Source: Clostridiales bacterium
GTDB taxonomy: Bacteria > Bacillota > Clostridia > Lachnospirales > UBA12420
Direction of reading: 5' to 3'
Assembly: GCA_003452395.1 (NCBI GenBank)
Contig: DMOI01000050.1
Coordinates: 41,858-82,763 of the forward strand
Length of the DNA: 40,906 nt
The notes beneath the pieces are model-generated. The model was not told the DNA's origin, searched no databases, and saw nothing but the letters and a program-made list of their open reading frames with translations. Position numbers and translations under genes: made by a program. Position 1 is the first letter of the stretch. Every line of letters starts with the position of its first letter. Of this stretch, positions 1-8,016 are shown in pieces.

Positions 1-18
1 AGCAATTTTTATTTTATA

Positions 19-47
19 TTGATAATATTTTTATAATGTAATATAAT
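19..47 (+). promoter_or_regulatory. Sigma-A promoter of the asd-dapA-dapB operon
   Basis: TTGATA at 19-24 and TATAAT at 42-47 are separated by 17 bp, close to the housekeeping consensus. The asd start codon lies 57 bp downstream of the -10, preceded by a strong AGGAGGT ribosome binding site at 88-94. No attenuator or lysine riboswitch fits in the short leader. Confidence 0.75.
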
Positions 48-103
48 TATAAATAAGGAATATATATTAATGATAAGGTAACTACATAGGAGGTGCTTTA
101 GAT

Positions 104-1087
104 ATGAATTTGGCTATAGTAGGGGCGACAGGGCTAGTGGGAAGAACTTTTCTTGATGTACTCGAAGAAAGGAATGCTAAAATTGATAATTTGTTTTTGT
201 TTTCTTCAGCAAAATCAAAAGGGAAAATAATAAGATTTAAAGAAAAAGATTACATAGTTGATGAGCTTAATGAGAATTCATTTAAGAGTAATAAAATTGA
301 TTATGCACTATTTTCTGCTGGAGGGGATATTAGTAAAAAATTTGCTCCAATTGCTGCAGAGAATGGATGTATAGTAATAGACAATAGCTCTGCATGGAGG
401 ATGGATGAAAAAGTTCCGTTAGTAGTTCCAGAAGTAAATCCAGAAGATGTAGAGTGGAATGAAGGCATAATTGCCAATCCAAATTGCTCAACTATTCAGG
501 CTGTTGTTGCACTTGCTCCACTTCATAAAGAGTATAAAATAAAAAGAATAGTATATTCAACATATCAAGCTGTATCCGGAGCAGGAATAGAAGGTATAAA
601 AGATTTAGAAAGAGGAATGAAAGGTGAAAAAAACGAGAAATTTCCACACCAAATATGTAACAATTGCATACCTCATATAGATTCTTTCCTAGAAAATGGA
701 TATACTAAAGAAGAAATGAAAATGGTGAACGAAACTAGAAAAATATTGCATGACGAGACAATGAAAATAACATCAACAACAGTTAGAGTGCCTGTAACTA
801 ACTGTCATAGTGAAAGTATAAACATAGAGTTTTATAATCAATTTGAAATAAAACAAGTAAATCAATTACTCAGAGATTCAAAGGGTATTAGTGTTGTTGA
901 TGATATACAAAATAATAATTATCCATTAGCAACAGCTGCAGAGGGTAAAGATGAAGTGTATGTTGGGAGAATAAGAAGAGATGAAAGTGTTGAAAGCGGA
1001 CTTAATTTATGGGTAGTTGCTGATAATATAAGAAAAGGTGCTGCTACAAATGCAGTACAGATATTAGAATTGATGTTGAATAAATAA
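104..1087 (+). CDS. asd: Aspartate-semialdehyde dehydrogenase
   Basis: It reduces aspartyl-phosphate to aspartate semialdehyde with NADPH, the branch point to lysine, diaminopimelate, threonine and methionine. The N-terminal nucleotide-binding loop GATGLVG is at residues 7-13. The catalytic cysteine is C128 in the NPNCST motif, and the active-site basic residues appear as R228 and H235 in RVPVTNCH. The length of 327 residues is normal for the bacterial family. ATG at 104 follows AGGAGGT by 9 bp. It is the first gene of a tight three-gene operon with dapA (15 bp gap) and dapB, which points to diaminopimelate supply for lysine and peptidoglycan. Confidence 0.96.
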   Translation: MNLAIVGATGLVGRTFLDVLEERNAKIDNLFLFSSAKSKGKIIRFKEKDYIVDELNENSFKSNKIDYALFSAGGDISKKFAPIAAENGCIVIDNSSAWRMDEKVPLVVPEVNPEDVEWNEGIIANPNCSTIQAVVALAPLHKEYKIKRIVYSTYQAVSGAGIEGIKDLERGMKGEKNEKFPHQICNNCIPHIDSFLENGYTKEEMKMVNETRKILHDETMKITSTTVRVPVTNCHSESINIEFYNQFEIKQVNQLLRDSKGISVVDDIQNNNYPLATAAEGKDEVYVGRIRRDESVESGLNLWVVADNIRKGAATNAVQILELMLNK

Positions 1088-1102
1088 AAAGGAGCGAGAA
1101 TT

Positions 1103-1975
1103 ATGAGTTTGTTCACGGGTGCTGGAGTTGCTATTGTTACTCCATTTGACGAAAATGATGACATAAACTTTGGTGTTTTAGAGGAGCTTATTGAGTTTCA
1201 AATAGAAAATAAAATTGATGCGATTATCGCTTGTGGTACAACTGGTGAATCTGTTACTATGAGCGAGAAAGAGCATATTAGTGTAGTTAAATTTACAGTA
1301 GATAAGGTAAGTGGGCGTATACCTGTTATTGCTGGGACTGGTAGTAATAATACAAAACATGCGATAGAACTTAGTCGAGAATCTGAAAAGGTTGGTGCAA
1401 ACGGATTATTGGTAGTTACGCCATACTATAATAAGACTTCACAAAAAGGACTTATTGAGCATTATACAGCTATTGCAAATAGTGTGAGTATTCCTATAAT
1501 AATGTATAACGTACCGTCAAGGACGAGTCTTAATATGCTTCCGAAAACAATATATGAACTTTCAAAAGTAAATAATATTATAGGGCTTAAAGAGTGCTGT
1601 GGTAATATGGGACAAATAGCTGAAATTATTGACTTGTGCGGTGAAAACTTTGATGTATATTCTGGAAACGATGACGAAATTTTACCTATTTTATCTCTTG
1701 GAGGAAAAGGTGTTATTTCAACAATAGCAAACATAATACCAAATGAAATTCATGATATTGTTGAATCTTATATGGATGGAAATATTAAAAAAAGTAGGGA
1801 ACTACAACTAAAATATTTAAAGTTAATAAAAGCAATATTTTTGGAGGTGAATCCGATACCTATAAAAGCAGCATTAAATATGATTGGCTATAATGTTGGT
1901 AAAGGTAGATTGCCACTTACCACTATGACAGAAGAAAATTTAAAATTATTGCAGGCTGAGGTAACTAAGATATAA
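1103..1975 (+). CDS. dapA: 4-hydroxy-tetrahydrodipicolinate synthase
   Basis: It condenses pyruvate with aspartate semialdehyde, the first committed step to diaminopimelate and lysine. This is a TIM-barrel lyase of the DapA/NanA family. The Schiff-base lysine is K163 in GLKECCG. The pyruvate-binding GTTGES motif is at 45-50, Y109 (YYN) and Y135 (MYNVPSRT) are the expected proton-relay tyrosines. The length of 290 residues is typical. An AAAGGAG site lies upstream of ATG 1103. It sits between asd and dapB, which supports DapA over a sialate or KDG aldolase paralogue. Confidence 0.96.
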   Translation: MSLFTGAGVAIVTPFDENDDINFGVLEELIEFQIENKIDAIIACGTTGESVTMSEKEHISVVKFTVDKVSGRIPVIAGTGSNNTKHAIELSRESEKVGANGLLVVTPYYNKTSQKGLIEHYTAIANSVSIPIIMYNVPSRTSLNMLPKTIYELSKVNNIIGLKECCGNMGQIAEIIDLCGENFDVYSGNDDEILPILSLGGKGVISTIANIIPNEIHDIVESYMDGNIKKSRELQLKYLKLIKAIFLEVNPIPIKAALNMIGYNVGKGRLPLTTMTEENLKLLQAEVTKI

Positions 1976-1997
1976 TAATGAAAGGAATGAATTTATT

Positions 1998-2771
1998 ATG
2001 CAAAAGATAATGATCCACGGATATAGTGGAAAGATGGGACAGATGGTTGAACAAGTAATAAAAAATGATGGAACATTTGAAGTGGTTGCAGGTATTGGGA
2101 ATAAAAATGATCTATCGGTTCATTATGATACTTATTTTGATATAAACTCGTGTGAAAAAGTAGTAGATGTAGTAATTGATTTTTCGAATGCAGATGCCAT
2201 GGACGGTTTGATTGACTATGTTAATAAAAGAAGAATGCCATTGGTGATTTGTACAACAGGGCATACAGATGAAATGATAGCAAAGATTAAGGAATGCTCA
2301 AAAAATACGCCTATACTTATGTCATCTAATATGTCGTTAGGTATAAACACTATAAATGTTCTATTAAAGCAAATTTCAAATTCTTTATATAACCAAAACT
2401 TTGATATAGAAATCTTAGAAAAACATCATAGGGGGAAAGTTGATGCTCCAAGTGGAACAGCGTTATTACTGGCAAATACAATAAAATCAGCACTTGAAGA
2501 TAAAGTAGAGTATACGTTTGATAGAACAAAAAGTATGAATAAAAGAGAAAAGAAGGAACTTGGTATTAGTGTCATAAGAGGTGGAACTATACCAGGTGAG
2601 CATTCTGTTATATTTGCAGGTAATGATGAAATAATAGAAATAAAGCATACAGCACTCTCAAGAAAAATTTTTGCTGACGGAGCGTTAGAAGCAGTGAAAT
2701 TTATTTTGACAAAGCAAAATGGACTGTATAGTATGGAAGATGTTATTGCAAACAAAGCTGGTTTTAATTAG
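1998..2771 (+). CDS. dapB: 4-hydroxy-tetrahydrodipicolinate reductase
   Basis: NAD(P)H-dependent reductase acting directly after DapA. The dinucleotide-binding loop GYSGKMG is at residues 8-14. The substrate-binding and catalytic motif EKHHRGKVDAPSGTA has H143/H144 and K147. The length of 257 residues is normal for bacterial DapB. It is the last gene of the operon: a strong terminator follows 20 bp after the stop codon. Confidence 0.96.
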   Translation: MQKIMIHGYSGKMGQMVEQVIKNDGTFEVVAGIGNKNDLSVHYDTYFDINSCEKVVDVVIDFSNADAMDGLIDYVNKRRMPLVICTTGHTDEMIAKIKECSKNTPILMSSNMSLGINTINVLLKQISNSLYNQNFDIEILEKHHRGKVDAPSGTALLLANTIKSALEDKVEYTFDRTKSMNKREKKELGISVIRGGTIPGEHSVIFAGNDEIIEIKHTALSRKIFADGALEAVKFILTKQNGLYSMEDVIANKAGFN

Positions 2772-2791
2772 TTAAGGGAAGTTGGGATATA

Positions 2792-2823
2792 AAAAAGTTT
2801 GTAAATCACTTTACAAACTTTTT
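2792..2823 (+). terminator. Rho-independent terminator after dapB
   Basis: Perfect 14-bp inverted repeat (2792-2805 / 2810-2823) with loop TCAC, ending in a run of T. It closes the asd-dapA-dapB operon. The 3' half of the stem also contains the -35 hexamer of the next promoter. Confidence 0.92.
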
Positions 2824-2837
2824 TTATATGGTATAAT
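2810..2837 (+). promoter_or_regulatory. Sigma-A promoter overlapping the dapB terminator
   Basis: TTTACA (2810-2815), 16 bp, TATAAT (2832-2837), with TGG just before the -10 (extended -10). The -35 lies inside the descending arm of the dapB terminator, so terminator and promoter share DNA. It would drive the 116-residue gene, fba and probably rho. Confidence 0.75.
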
Positions 2838-2882
2838 TGGTAAAAATAATAATAAATAAAGCTTGAAATGGAGGTATTACTA

Positions 2883-3233
2883 ATGATACTAAGTTGGAGA
2901 GAAATTCTGAGAGAATATGAATTAGAGAGTGGCATTTACAAAGGTTTGATAGAAATTGCAAGTAAAAAAGCAGAAATAACGAAATCTATGAATAGGCAAG
3001 AAACAGATAACTCACAGAACTCATTAAAAACACTAGGACATTGTGACTTATTATTAGCAGGTGTTGATGAATGTACTGATAGCTTAAAAGAGATGCGTGA
3101 AATTTTATTGGATCCAGACGTTACTCCAGGTATATCAGAGCTATTTGCTGGTGCTATTTCAAGAACTGCTGATACGGCAAATGAATATTTCAAAATAATT
3201 AATAGCTATGATGAAGATGGGATAAAATTATAA
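2883..3233 (+). CDS. Unrecognised small acidic helical protein, 116 aa
   Basis: I do not recognise the family. The start is ATG 2883, because GGAGG at about 2871-2875 lies just upstream; an in-frame ATG at 2868 precedes that site and is unlikely. The protein starts MILSWREILREYELESG, is rich in Glu, Asp, Ser and Leu, and reads as amphipathic helices throughout. It has no signal peptide, membrane segment or cysteine pair, and its single Cys is in GHCDLLLAGVDECT-like sequence with a second Cys 9 residues on. It is the first gene of the transcript with fba (19 bp gap), which may hint at a link to central metabolism, but that is only inference. Confidence 0.8.
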   Translation: MILSWREILREYELESGIYKGLIEIASKKAEITKSMNRQETDNSQNSLKTLGHCDLLLAGVDECTDSLKEMREILLDPDVTPGISELFAGAISRTADTANEYFKIINSYDEDGIKL

Positions 3234-3252
3234 AATAGAGGGAGGTAGTTTT

Positions 3253-4113
3253 ATGTTGGAGTCAATGAAAAATATGTTAGAGAAAGCTAAAGAAGGGAAA
3301 TATGCGGTTGGGCAGTTTAATATAATTACACTAGAGCTTACGCAGGCTGCGCTACTTGCAGCACAAGAGGAAAGCTCACCTATAATATTAGGCGTTACTG
3401 AAGGTGGAGCAAAACATATGGGAGGATTTAAAGTTGTTGTTGCCATGGTAAAAGCGTTTATAGAAGAGCTTAAAATAACAGTTCCAGTTGCGATTCATTT
3501 GGATCATGGTTCGAGTTTTGAGGCTTGTGTGAAGGCTATTCATGCAGGTTTTACATCTGTTATGATAGATGGGTCTCACTACCCACTTGAAGAAAACATA
3601 GCAATATCTAAAAAGGTTACCGACGTTGCGCATGCAGTTGGAGTTTCTGTGGAGGCGGAGCTTGGACGTGTTGGCGGACAAGAAGATGATTTATCAGTAG
3701 AGGATTTCGAAGCAACGTACGCTGTACCATCTGAGTGTGATATATTTGTAAAAGAAACAGGGGTTGATTTCTTAGCGCCTGCATTAGGTTCAGTACATGG
3801 ACCATATAAAGGGGAACCACATCTAGGCTTTGAAAAAATGGAAGAAATTAAAAACTTGGCCAATATACCTCTTGTACTTCATGGAGGAACAGGAATACCG
3901 GATGCAGATTTAAAAAGAGCAATATCTTGCGGGACAGCAAAGATTAATGTAGATACAGAAAATAGAATGGCATTGGTAAACAAAATAAAAGAAGTTCTAG
4001 CAGAAAAACCAGGAGAATACGATCCAAGAAAATACCTAGGGCCTGCTCGTGATGCGGTAAAAGATGGAATTAAAGCGAAAATGAAAGTGTTTGGATGTAG
4101 TGGGAAAGCTTAA
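3253..4113 (+). CDS. fba: Class II fructose-1,6-bisphosphate aldolase
   Basis: Zinc-dependent aldolase cleaving fructose-1,6-bisphosphate to dihydroxyacetone phosphate and glyceraldehyde 3-phosphate in glycolysis. Catalytic D84 and zinc ligand H85 lie in HLDHG. The other zinc ligands are H182 (SVHGPYKG) and H210 (LHGGTG). NVDTENR supplies the substrate-contacting Asn/Asp. The length of 286 residues matches the Bacillus-type FbaA. GGGAGGTAG precedes ATG 3253. Tagatose-bisphosphate aldolase (GatY/KbaY) is a close relative, but no tagatose or galactitol gene is nearby. Confidence 0.93.
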   Translation: MLESMKNMLEKAKEGKYAVGQFNIITLELTQAALLAAQEESSPIILGVTEGGAKHMGGFKVVVAMVKAFIEELKITVPVAIHLDHGSSFEACVKAIHAGFTSVMIDGSHYPLEENIAISKKVTDVAHAVGVSVEAELGRVGGQEDDLSVEDFEATYAVPSECDIFVKETGVDFLAPALGSVHGPYKGEPHLGFEKMEEIKNLANIPLVLHGGTGIPDADLKRAISCGTAKINVDTENRMALVNKIKEVLAEKPGEYDPRKYLGPARDAVKDGIKAKMKVFGCSGKA

Positions 4114-4141
4114 AACAGTTTATATTTGAAAGGAATAAAAT

Positions 4142-5422
4142 ATGAATAATGATGATTTGAAAGAAAAAAAGCTAGACGAGCTACGCCAGATGGCTCGAAA
4201 GTTAAATATAGAAAATGTAAGTAAGCTAAAGAAACAAGACTTGGTTGATGAGATAGCGAGAGCAAGCCTTGTTTCTTGCGTGGCAGAACCTGAAGAAAAT
4301 AATGTGGGTAAAGAAAATAGAGAAGGCATTCTTGAGGTATTGCCTGATGGATTTGGATTTTTAAGAGGTAAAAATTTTATGTCAGGGCATACTGATGTGT
4401 ATATATCGCCTACGCAAATAAGAAGATTTAACCTTAAAACTGGTGATTGGGTTTCTGGGATTGCGAGAAATCCTCGAACAGATGAAAAATTTAAGGCACT
4501 TATATATGTGAATACGGTCAATGGTGATGGGTTAGAAGTTGTCCTAAAAAGAAGGAACTTCGAGGATCTAAGGCCTATATACCCAAAAGAAAGATTGATA
4601 CTTGAAAACAAAGAAAATATTATATCTTCAAGAGCTATAGATCTGTTTTCACCTATAGGAAAAGGACAAAGAGGCTTGATTGTCTCTCCTCCTAAGGTAG
4701 GTAAAACCACTTTAATTAAGCAAATAGCAAATGCAATTACTCAAAATTACGAAGATATTTATGTTATAATACTTTTGATTGATGAAAGACCAGAAGAAGT
4801 TACTGATATGCAAGACAGCATAAAGGGTAAAAATACAGAAATAATATATTCTACATTTGACGACCAACCAGAGCAACATAGAAAAGTAACGGAAATAGTA
4901 TTAGAACGTGCAAAAAGGCTTGTAGAACACAAAAAAGATGTAGTAATCCTACTCGATAGTATTACGAGACTCGCACGAGCATACAATACATTAGTGCCTC
5001 AGAGTGGTAGAACATTATCTGGAGGGCTTGACCCAACAGCACTTTATATGCCTAAGAAATTTTTTGGAGCAGCGAGAAACATACAAGACGGAGGTAGTTT
5101 GACTATACTTGGTACAACTCTTATAGATACTGGAAGTAAGATGGATGATGTCATATTTGAAGAATTCAAAGGTACAGGAAATATGGAACTAGTACTTGAA
5201 AGAAAACTAGCAGAGAAGCGAATATATCCAGCAATAAACATACTAAAATCAGGTACACGTAAAGAAGAACAACTGTTAGACGAAAATGAACTCGATTTTG
5301 TATATTCAGTAAGACGCGAACTTTCAAATAGCAGTATAGAGTCAGTAGAGAAAGTATTTGAGCTTATCAAAAGAACGCCAAATAATAAAAGTATACTAAA
5401 AAATAAAATATTCTCAAAATAA
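4142..5422 (+). CDS. rho: Transcription termination factor Rho
   Basis: Hexameric RNA-dependent ATPase/helicase that ends transcription of untranslated RNA. The N-terminal Rho-N helical domain is at about 3-40, and the cold-shock-like RNA-binding domain at about 60-130 (LPDGFGFLRG). The Walker A segment is at 182-190 (SPPKVGKTT), and Walker B runs through D272 (VVILLDSITRLARA). The Q-loop region (LSGGLDPTALYMPKKFFGAAR) and the R-loop GTGNMELVL are intact. At 426 residues it has no large insertion. It is 28 bp after fba with no promoter visible between them. Confidence 0.96.
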   Translation: MNNDDLKEKKLDELRQMARKLNIENVSKLKKQDLVDEIARASLVSCVAEPEENNVGKENREGILEVLPDGFGFLRGKNFMSGHTDVYISPTQIRRFNLKTGDWVSGIARNPRTDEKFKALIYVNTVNGDGLEVVLKRRNFEDLRPIYPKERLILENKENIISSRAIDLFSPIGKGQRGLIVSPPKVGKTTLIKQIANAITQNYEDIYVIILLIDERPEEVTDMQDSIKGKNTEIIYSTFDDQPEQHRKVTEIVLERAKRLVEHKKDVVILLDSITRLARAYNTLVPQSGRTLSGGLDPTALYMPKKFFGAARNIQDGGSLTILGTTLIDTGSKMDDVIFEEFKGTGNMELVLERKLAEKRIYPAINILKSGTRKEEQLLDENELDFVYSVRRELSNSSIESVEKVFELIKRTPNNKSILKNKIFSK

Positions 5423-5434
5423 TGTAAACTATAC

Positions 5435-5463
5435 TTGCAAAAACTTACAATATATGCTATAAT
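5435..5463 (+). promoter_or_regulatory. Sigma-A promoter of rpmE
   Basis: TTGCAA (5435-5440), 17 bp, TATAAT (5458-5463) with TGC directly before the -10. It gives rpmE its own start just after rho, with a leader of about 95 nt. Confidence 0.82.
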
Positions 5464-5566
5464 GCAGAGGTATGTTTATAAAAATTAATCTGAACAAGAT
5501 TATATAAAGGTCCCTAGCCACTTTGCAAGTGTAATGTGTACTGGAACTAGTCGAGGAGGTGCAAAT
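5464..5566 (+). promoter_or_regulatory. rpmE 5' leader, possible L31 autoregulatory element
   Basis: About 100 nt of untranslated RNA precede rpmE. It contains a compact hairpin CACTT-TGC-AAGTG (about 5520-5532) and repeated CTAG half-sites flanking it, close to the ribosome binding site GAGGAGGT. Autogenous leaders are described for L31 in Firmicutes. I infer but cannot prove that this is one; a covariance-model search would decide. Confidence 0.4.
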
Positions 5567-5809
5567 ATGAAAAAAGAAATACATCCAGAGTTAAATAGTA
5601 TAGAGGTAATATGTAACACATGTGGTACAAAGTTTACTACTGAGTCAACGAAAACTGGTTTTAAAAGTGTAGAGGTTTGTTCTAAATGTCATCCGTTTTA
5701 CACTGGAAAACAGAAGAACATAAGTAAGGGTGGACGTATAGATAAGTTTAATGCAAAATATAATTCAACTGCTCAAGAAGCTAAAGAAACTAAAACAGAA
5801 GAAAACTAG
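5567..5809 (+). CDS. rpmE: 50S ribosomal protein L31, zinc form
   Basis: Large-subunit protein bridging the central protuberance and 30S head. The start is ATG 5567 (MKKEIHPEL), supported by GAGGAGGT 5 bp upstream; an in-frame ATG at 5534 has no such site. C16, C19, C38 and C41 form the zinc ribbon, so this is the zinc-containing type A rather than the C-minus paralogue. At 80 residues it carries a short Lys/Glu/Thr-rich tail. Its own promoter and terminator make it monocistronic. Confidence 0.96.
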   Translation: MKKEIHPELNSIEVICNTCGTKFTTESTKTGFKSVEVCSKCHPFYTGKQKNISKGGRIDKFNAKYNSTAQEAKETKTEEN

Positions 5810-5811
5810 AT

Positions 5812-5859
5812 AAAAACACAGGATAAAACTATAGCATATAGTTTATTCTGTGTTTTTTT
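5812..5859 (+). terminator. Terminator after rpmE
   Basis: Long hairpin with CACAG/CTGTG core (5817-5821 / 5848-5852), A-rich lower stem pairing with a seven-T tail, and an upper TAAACTATA/TATAGTTTA stem with one bulge. The loop is about 5834-5836. Confidence 0.88.
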
Positions 5860-5936
5860 ATAACTTGTTTGTTTAAATTATTGCAAGATAATTGAATGAA
5901 CAAGTTATTTTTGTAAGTAGGGAAAGGGCTGATTTT

Positions 5937-6794
5937 ATGCAAGAAATCATACAAATTCTAAAACAAGGTAAAGACAAACTAAAAGAAGGTGGTATTAATA
6001 CCTTTTCATTAGATGCTGAATTAATAATGTCACATGTTATTCATGAGTCAAGAGAGCGAATACTCGCAAGACTTGTGTGTGATATATCAGATACAGATAT
6101 AGAGAAATATTTAAATTTAATAGATAAAAGGGTATGTGGTTGTCCACTCCAATATATAACAAATCATCAGGAATTTATGTCTCTTGATTTTTATGTTGAC
6201 GCACGAGTTTTAATCCCAAGACCCGACACAGAAATTTTGGTCGAAAATGTAATAAATCATTGCAAAAATAAGAAAAATGTAGTATTATTAGATATGTGTA
6301 CAGGGAGTGGATGTATAGCGGTTACGCTAGCATATTACATAGAAAATATCCGTATTATAGCTGTAGATATTTCAAAAGAAGCACTTGATGTTGCAAAACA
6401 CAATGCCAAATGTAATAACGTTACAGATAAAATAACTTTTATACAAAGTGATTTGTTTGAAAACTTAGATAAAAAGGATATAAAGAGTTTTGATATTATA
6501 GTTTCTAATCCACCATATATTGAAAGTGGTGAAATACCTATACTTTCAAAAGAAGTAAAAGACTTTGAACCTAAGATTGCCTTAGATGGTGGTGATCTAG
6601 GACTTGATTTTTACAGATTAATATCTAAACAAAGTATAGAATATTTAAAGGATAACGGAAAATTATTTTATGAAATAGGATATAATCAAGGAAATAATGT
6701 GAAAAATATATTATTAGATAATGGTTTTGATAATATAAATATAATAAGAGACTTAGCAGGGAAAGATAGAGTTGTTGTATCGGTATATAATTAA
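5937..6794 (+). CDS. prmC: Release factor glutamine N5-methyltransferase
   Basis: Methylates the Gln of the GGQ motif in peptide-chain release factors. The SAM-binding glycine loop is at about residues 119-129 (DMCTGSGCIAV) and the substrate motif NPPY at 191-194. The N-terminal helical release-factor-binding domain precedes it. I choose ATG 5937, after the GGGAAAGGG site, giving 285 residues; the in-frame ATG at 5892 would add 15 residues with no good ribosome binding site. It lies 20 bp upstream of prfA, encoding its substrate. Confidence 0.93.
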   Translation: MQEIIQILKQGKDKLKEGGINTFSLDAELIMSHVIHESRERILARLVCDISDTDIEKYLNLIDKRVCGCPLQYITNHQEFMSLDFYVDARVLIPRPDTEILVENVINHCKNKKNVVLLDMCTGSGCIAVTLAYYIENIRIIAVDISKEALDVAKHNAKCNNVTDKITFIQSDLFENLDKKDIKSFDIIVSNPPYIESGEIPILSKEVKDFEPKIALDGGDLGLDFYRLISKQSIEYLKDNGKLFYEIGYNQGNNVKNILLDNGFDNINIIRDLAGKDRVVVSVYN

Positions 6795-6814
6795 ATGAAG
6801 AAGGGGTGATAAAG

Positions 6815-7882
6815 TTGTTTGATAAATTAGATGAAGTTATAATTAGATATGAAGAAGTTTCGAATCTTATTGCTGATCCAGATACTATAAATAATCAGGC
6901 TGAGTGGAGAAAACTTATGAAAGAACATAGTGACATGTCACTGGTAGTTGCAAAGTATAAAGAATATAAGAATGCTTTGGCTGGTTTTAAAGAGGCTGAA
7001 GAAATGTTAAATGAGAAGATAGACGATGAATTTAAAGAACTAGTAAAAGAAGACTTTGTAAATAACAAGGAATTAATGGCTAAAACTGAGGAAGAATTAA
7101 AGATATTACTTTTACCTCGGGATATTAATGATGATAAAAATGTTATAGTAGAAATAAGAGCGGGTGCAGGTGGAGATGAGGCATCAATATTTGCAGGAGA
7201 TTTATTTAGGCTATATTCTAGATATGCTGAGAGACATGGATGGAACATTGAATTAATGAATATGAATGATAGTGGGGCAGCTGGATGTAAGGAAGTAATA
7301 TTTACGATACGTGGAAATGGTGCATACTCGAGGCTTAAATATGAAAGTGGAGTTCACAGAGTACAGAGAGTTCCTGCAACTGAATCAGCTGGTAGAATCC
7401 ATACTTCGACTGCAACTGTTGCAGTACTAGCAGAAGTAGAAGATGTAGAAGTAGAAATTGGACCAAATGATGTACGTATTGATGTTTTTAGGGCAGGCGG
7501 GAATGGAGGACAATGTGTAAACACAACAGATTCGGCAGTTAGGATAACTCATATACCTACAGGGCTCGCGGTATCTTGTCAAGATGAAAAATCTCAACTT
7601 AAAAATAAAGATAAAGCTATGAAAGTTCTTAGAGCAAGGTTATACAATCTTGAACAAGAGAAGCAGAACTCAAAAGTAGCAGCAGAAAGAAAAAGTCAAG
7701 TAGGGACTGGAGACAGAAGTGAAAAAATAAGAACATATAATTATCCTCAAACTAGAATAACAGATCATAGATTACCTATTACTATATACAAATTAGATTA
7801 TGCTATGGATGGTGACATAGATGACCTTATAGATGCAATAATAACATTTTATCAGGCGGAAAAGTTAAAGAATCTAGGATGA
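6815..7882 (+). CDS. prfA: Peptide chain release factor 1
   Basis: Recognises UAA/UAG stop codons and triggers peptide release. The RF1-type anticodon tripeptide PAT is at about 187-189 and the GGQ motif at about 231-233 (RAGGNGGQCVNT). I choose TTG 6815, giving MFDKLDEVI, since GAAGGGGTGA lies 6-8 bp upstream and this matches the usual N terminus. GTG 6806 is the longer alternative and overlaps that site. At 355 residues it is full length. The position after GGQ is Cys where many bacteria have His. Confidence 0.95.
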   Translation: MFDKLDEVIIRYEEVSNLIADPDTINNQAEWRKLMKEHSDMSLVVAKYKEYKNALAGFKEAEEMLNEKIDDEFKELVKEDFVNNKELMAKTEEELKILLLPRDINDDKNVIVEIRAGAGGDEASIFAGDLFRLYSRYAERHGWNIELMNMNDSGAAGCKEVIFTIRGNGAYSRLKYESGVHRVQRVPATESAGRIHTSTATVAVLAEVEDVEVEIGPNDVRIDVFRAGGNGGQCVNTTDSAVRITHIPTGLAVSCQDEKSQLKNKDKAMKVLRARLYNLEQEKQNSKVAAERKSQVGTGDRSEKIRTYNYPQTRITDHRLPITIYKLDYAMDGDIDDLIDAIITFYQAEKLKNLG

Positions 7883-7999
7883 CAGAGTGTAAAGAACAAA
7901 GAATAAATAAAAGATGACAGATAACATTGAACGCGGAGTAGAGAAAAAGTATAAGAATTAATTAACTTTGTACTCTGTTCTTTGAACTTTGTACTTTAA
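7882..7999. repeat. Word-repeat inverted element between prfA and the VanW gene
   Basis: Arms 7882-7894 and 7966-7978 pair over 13 bp with two G-U pairs. The right side adds two direct copies of AACTTTGTACT (7964-7974 and 7985-7995) with a GTTCTTTGAAC palindrome between them. The element fills most of the gap and ends just before the next ribosome binding site. It could act as a weak terminator, but it has no T-tail. Confidence 0.6.
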
Positions 8000-8016
8000 A
8001 CACGGGGGTGATTAAG

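Noticed and set aside
5534..5566. Longer rpmE start
   Set aside because: The extra 11 residues lie upstream of the ribosome binding site and do not match L31 proteins.
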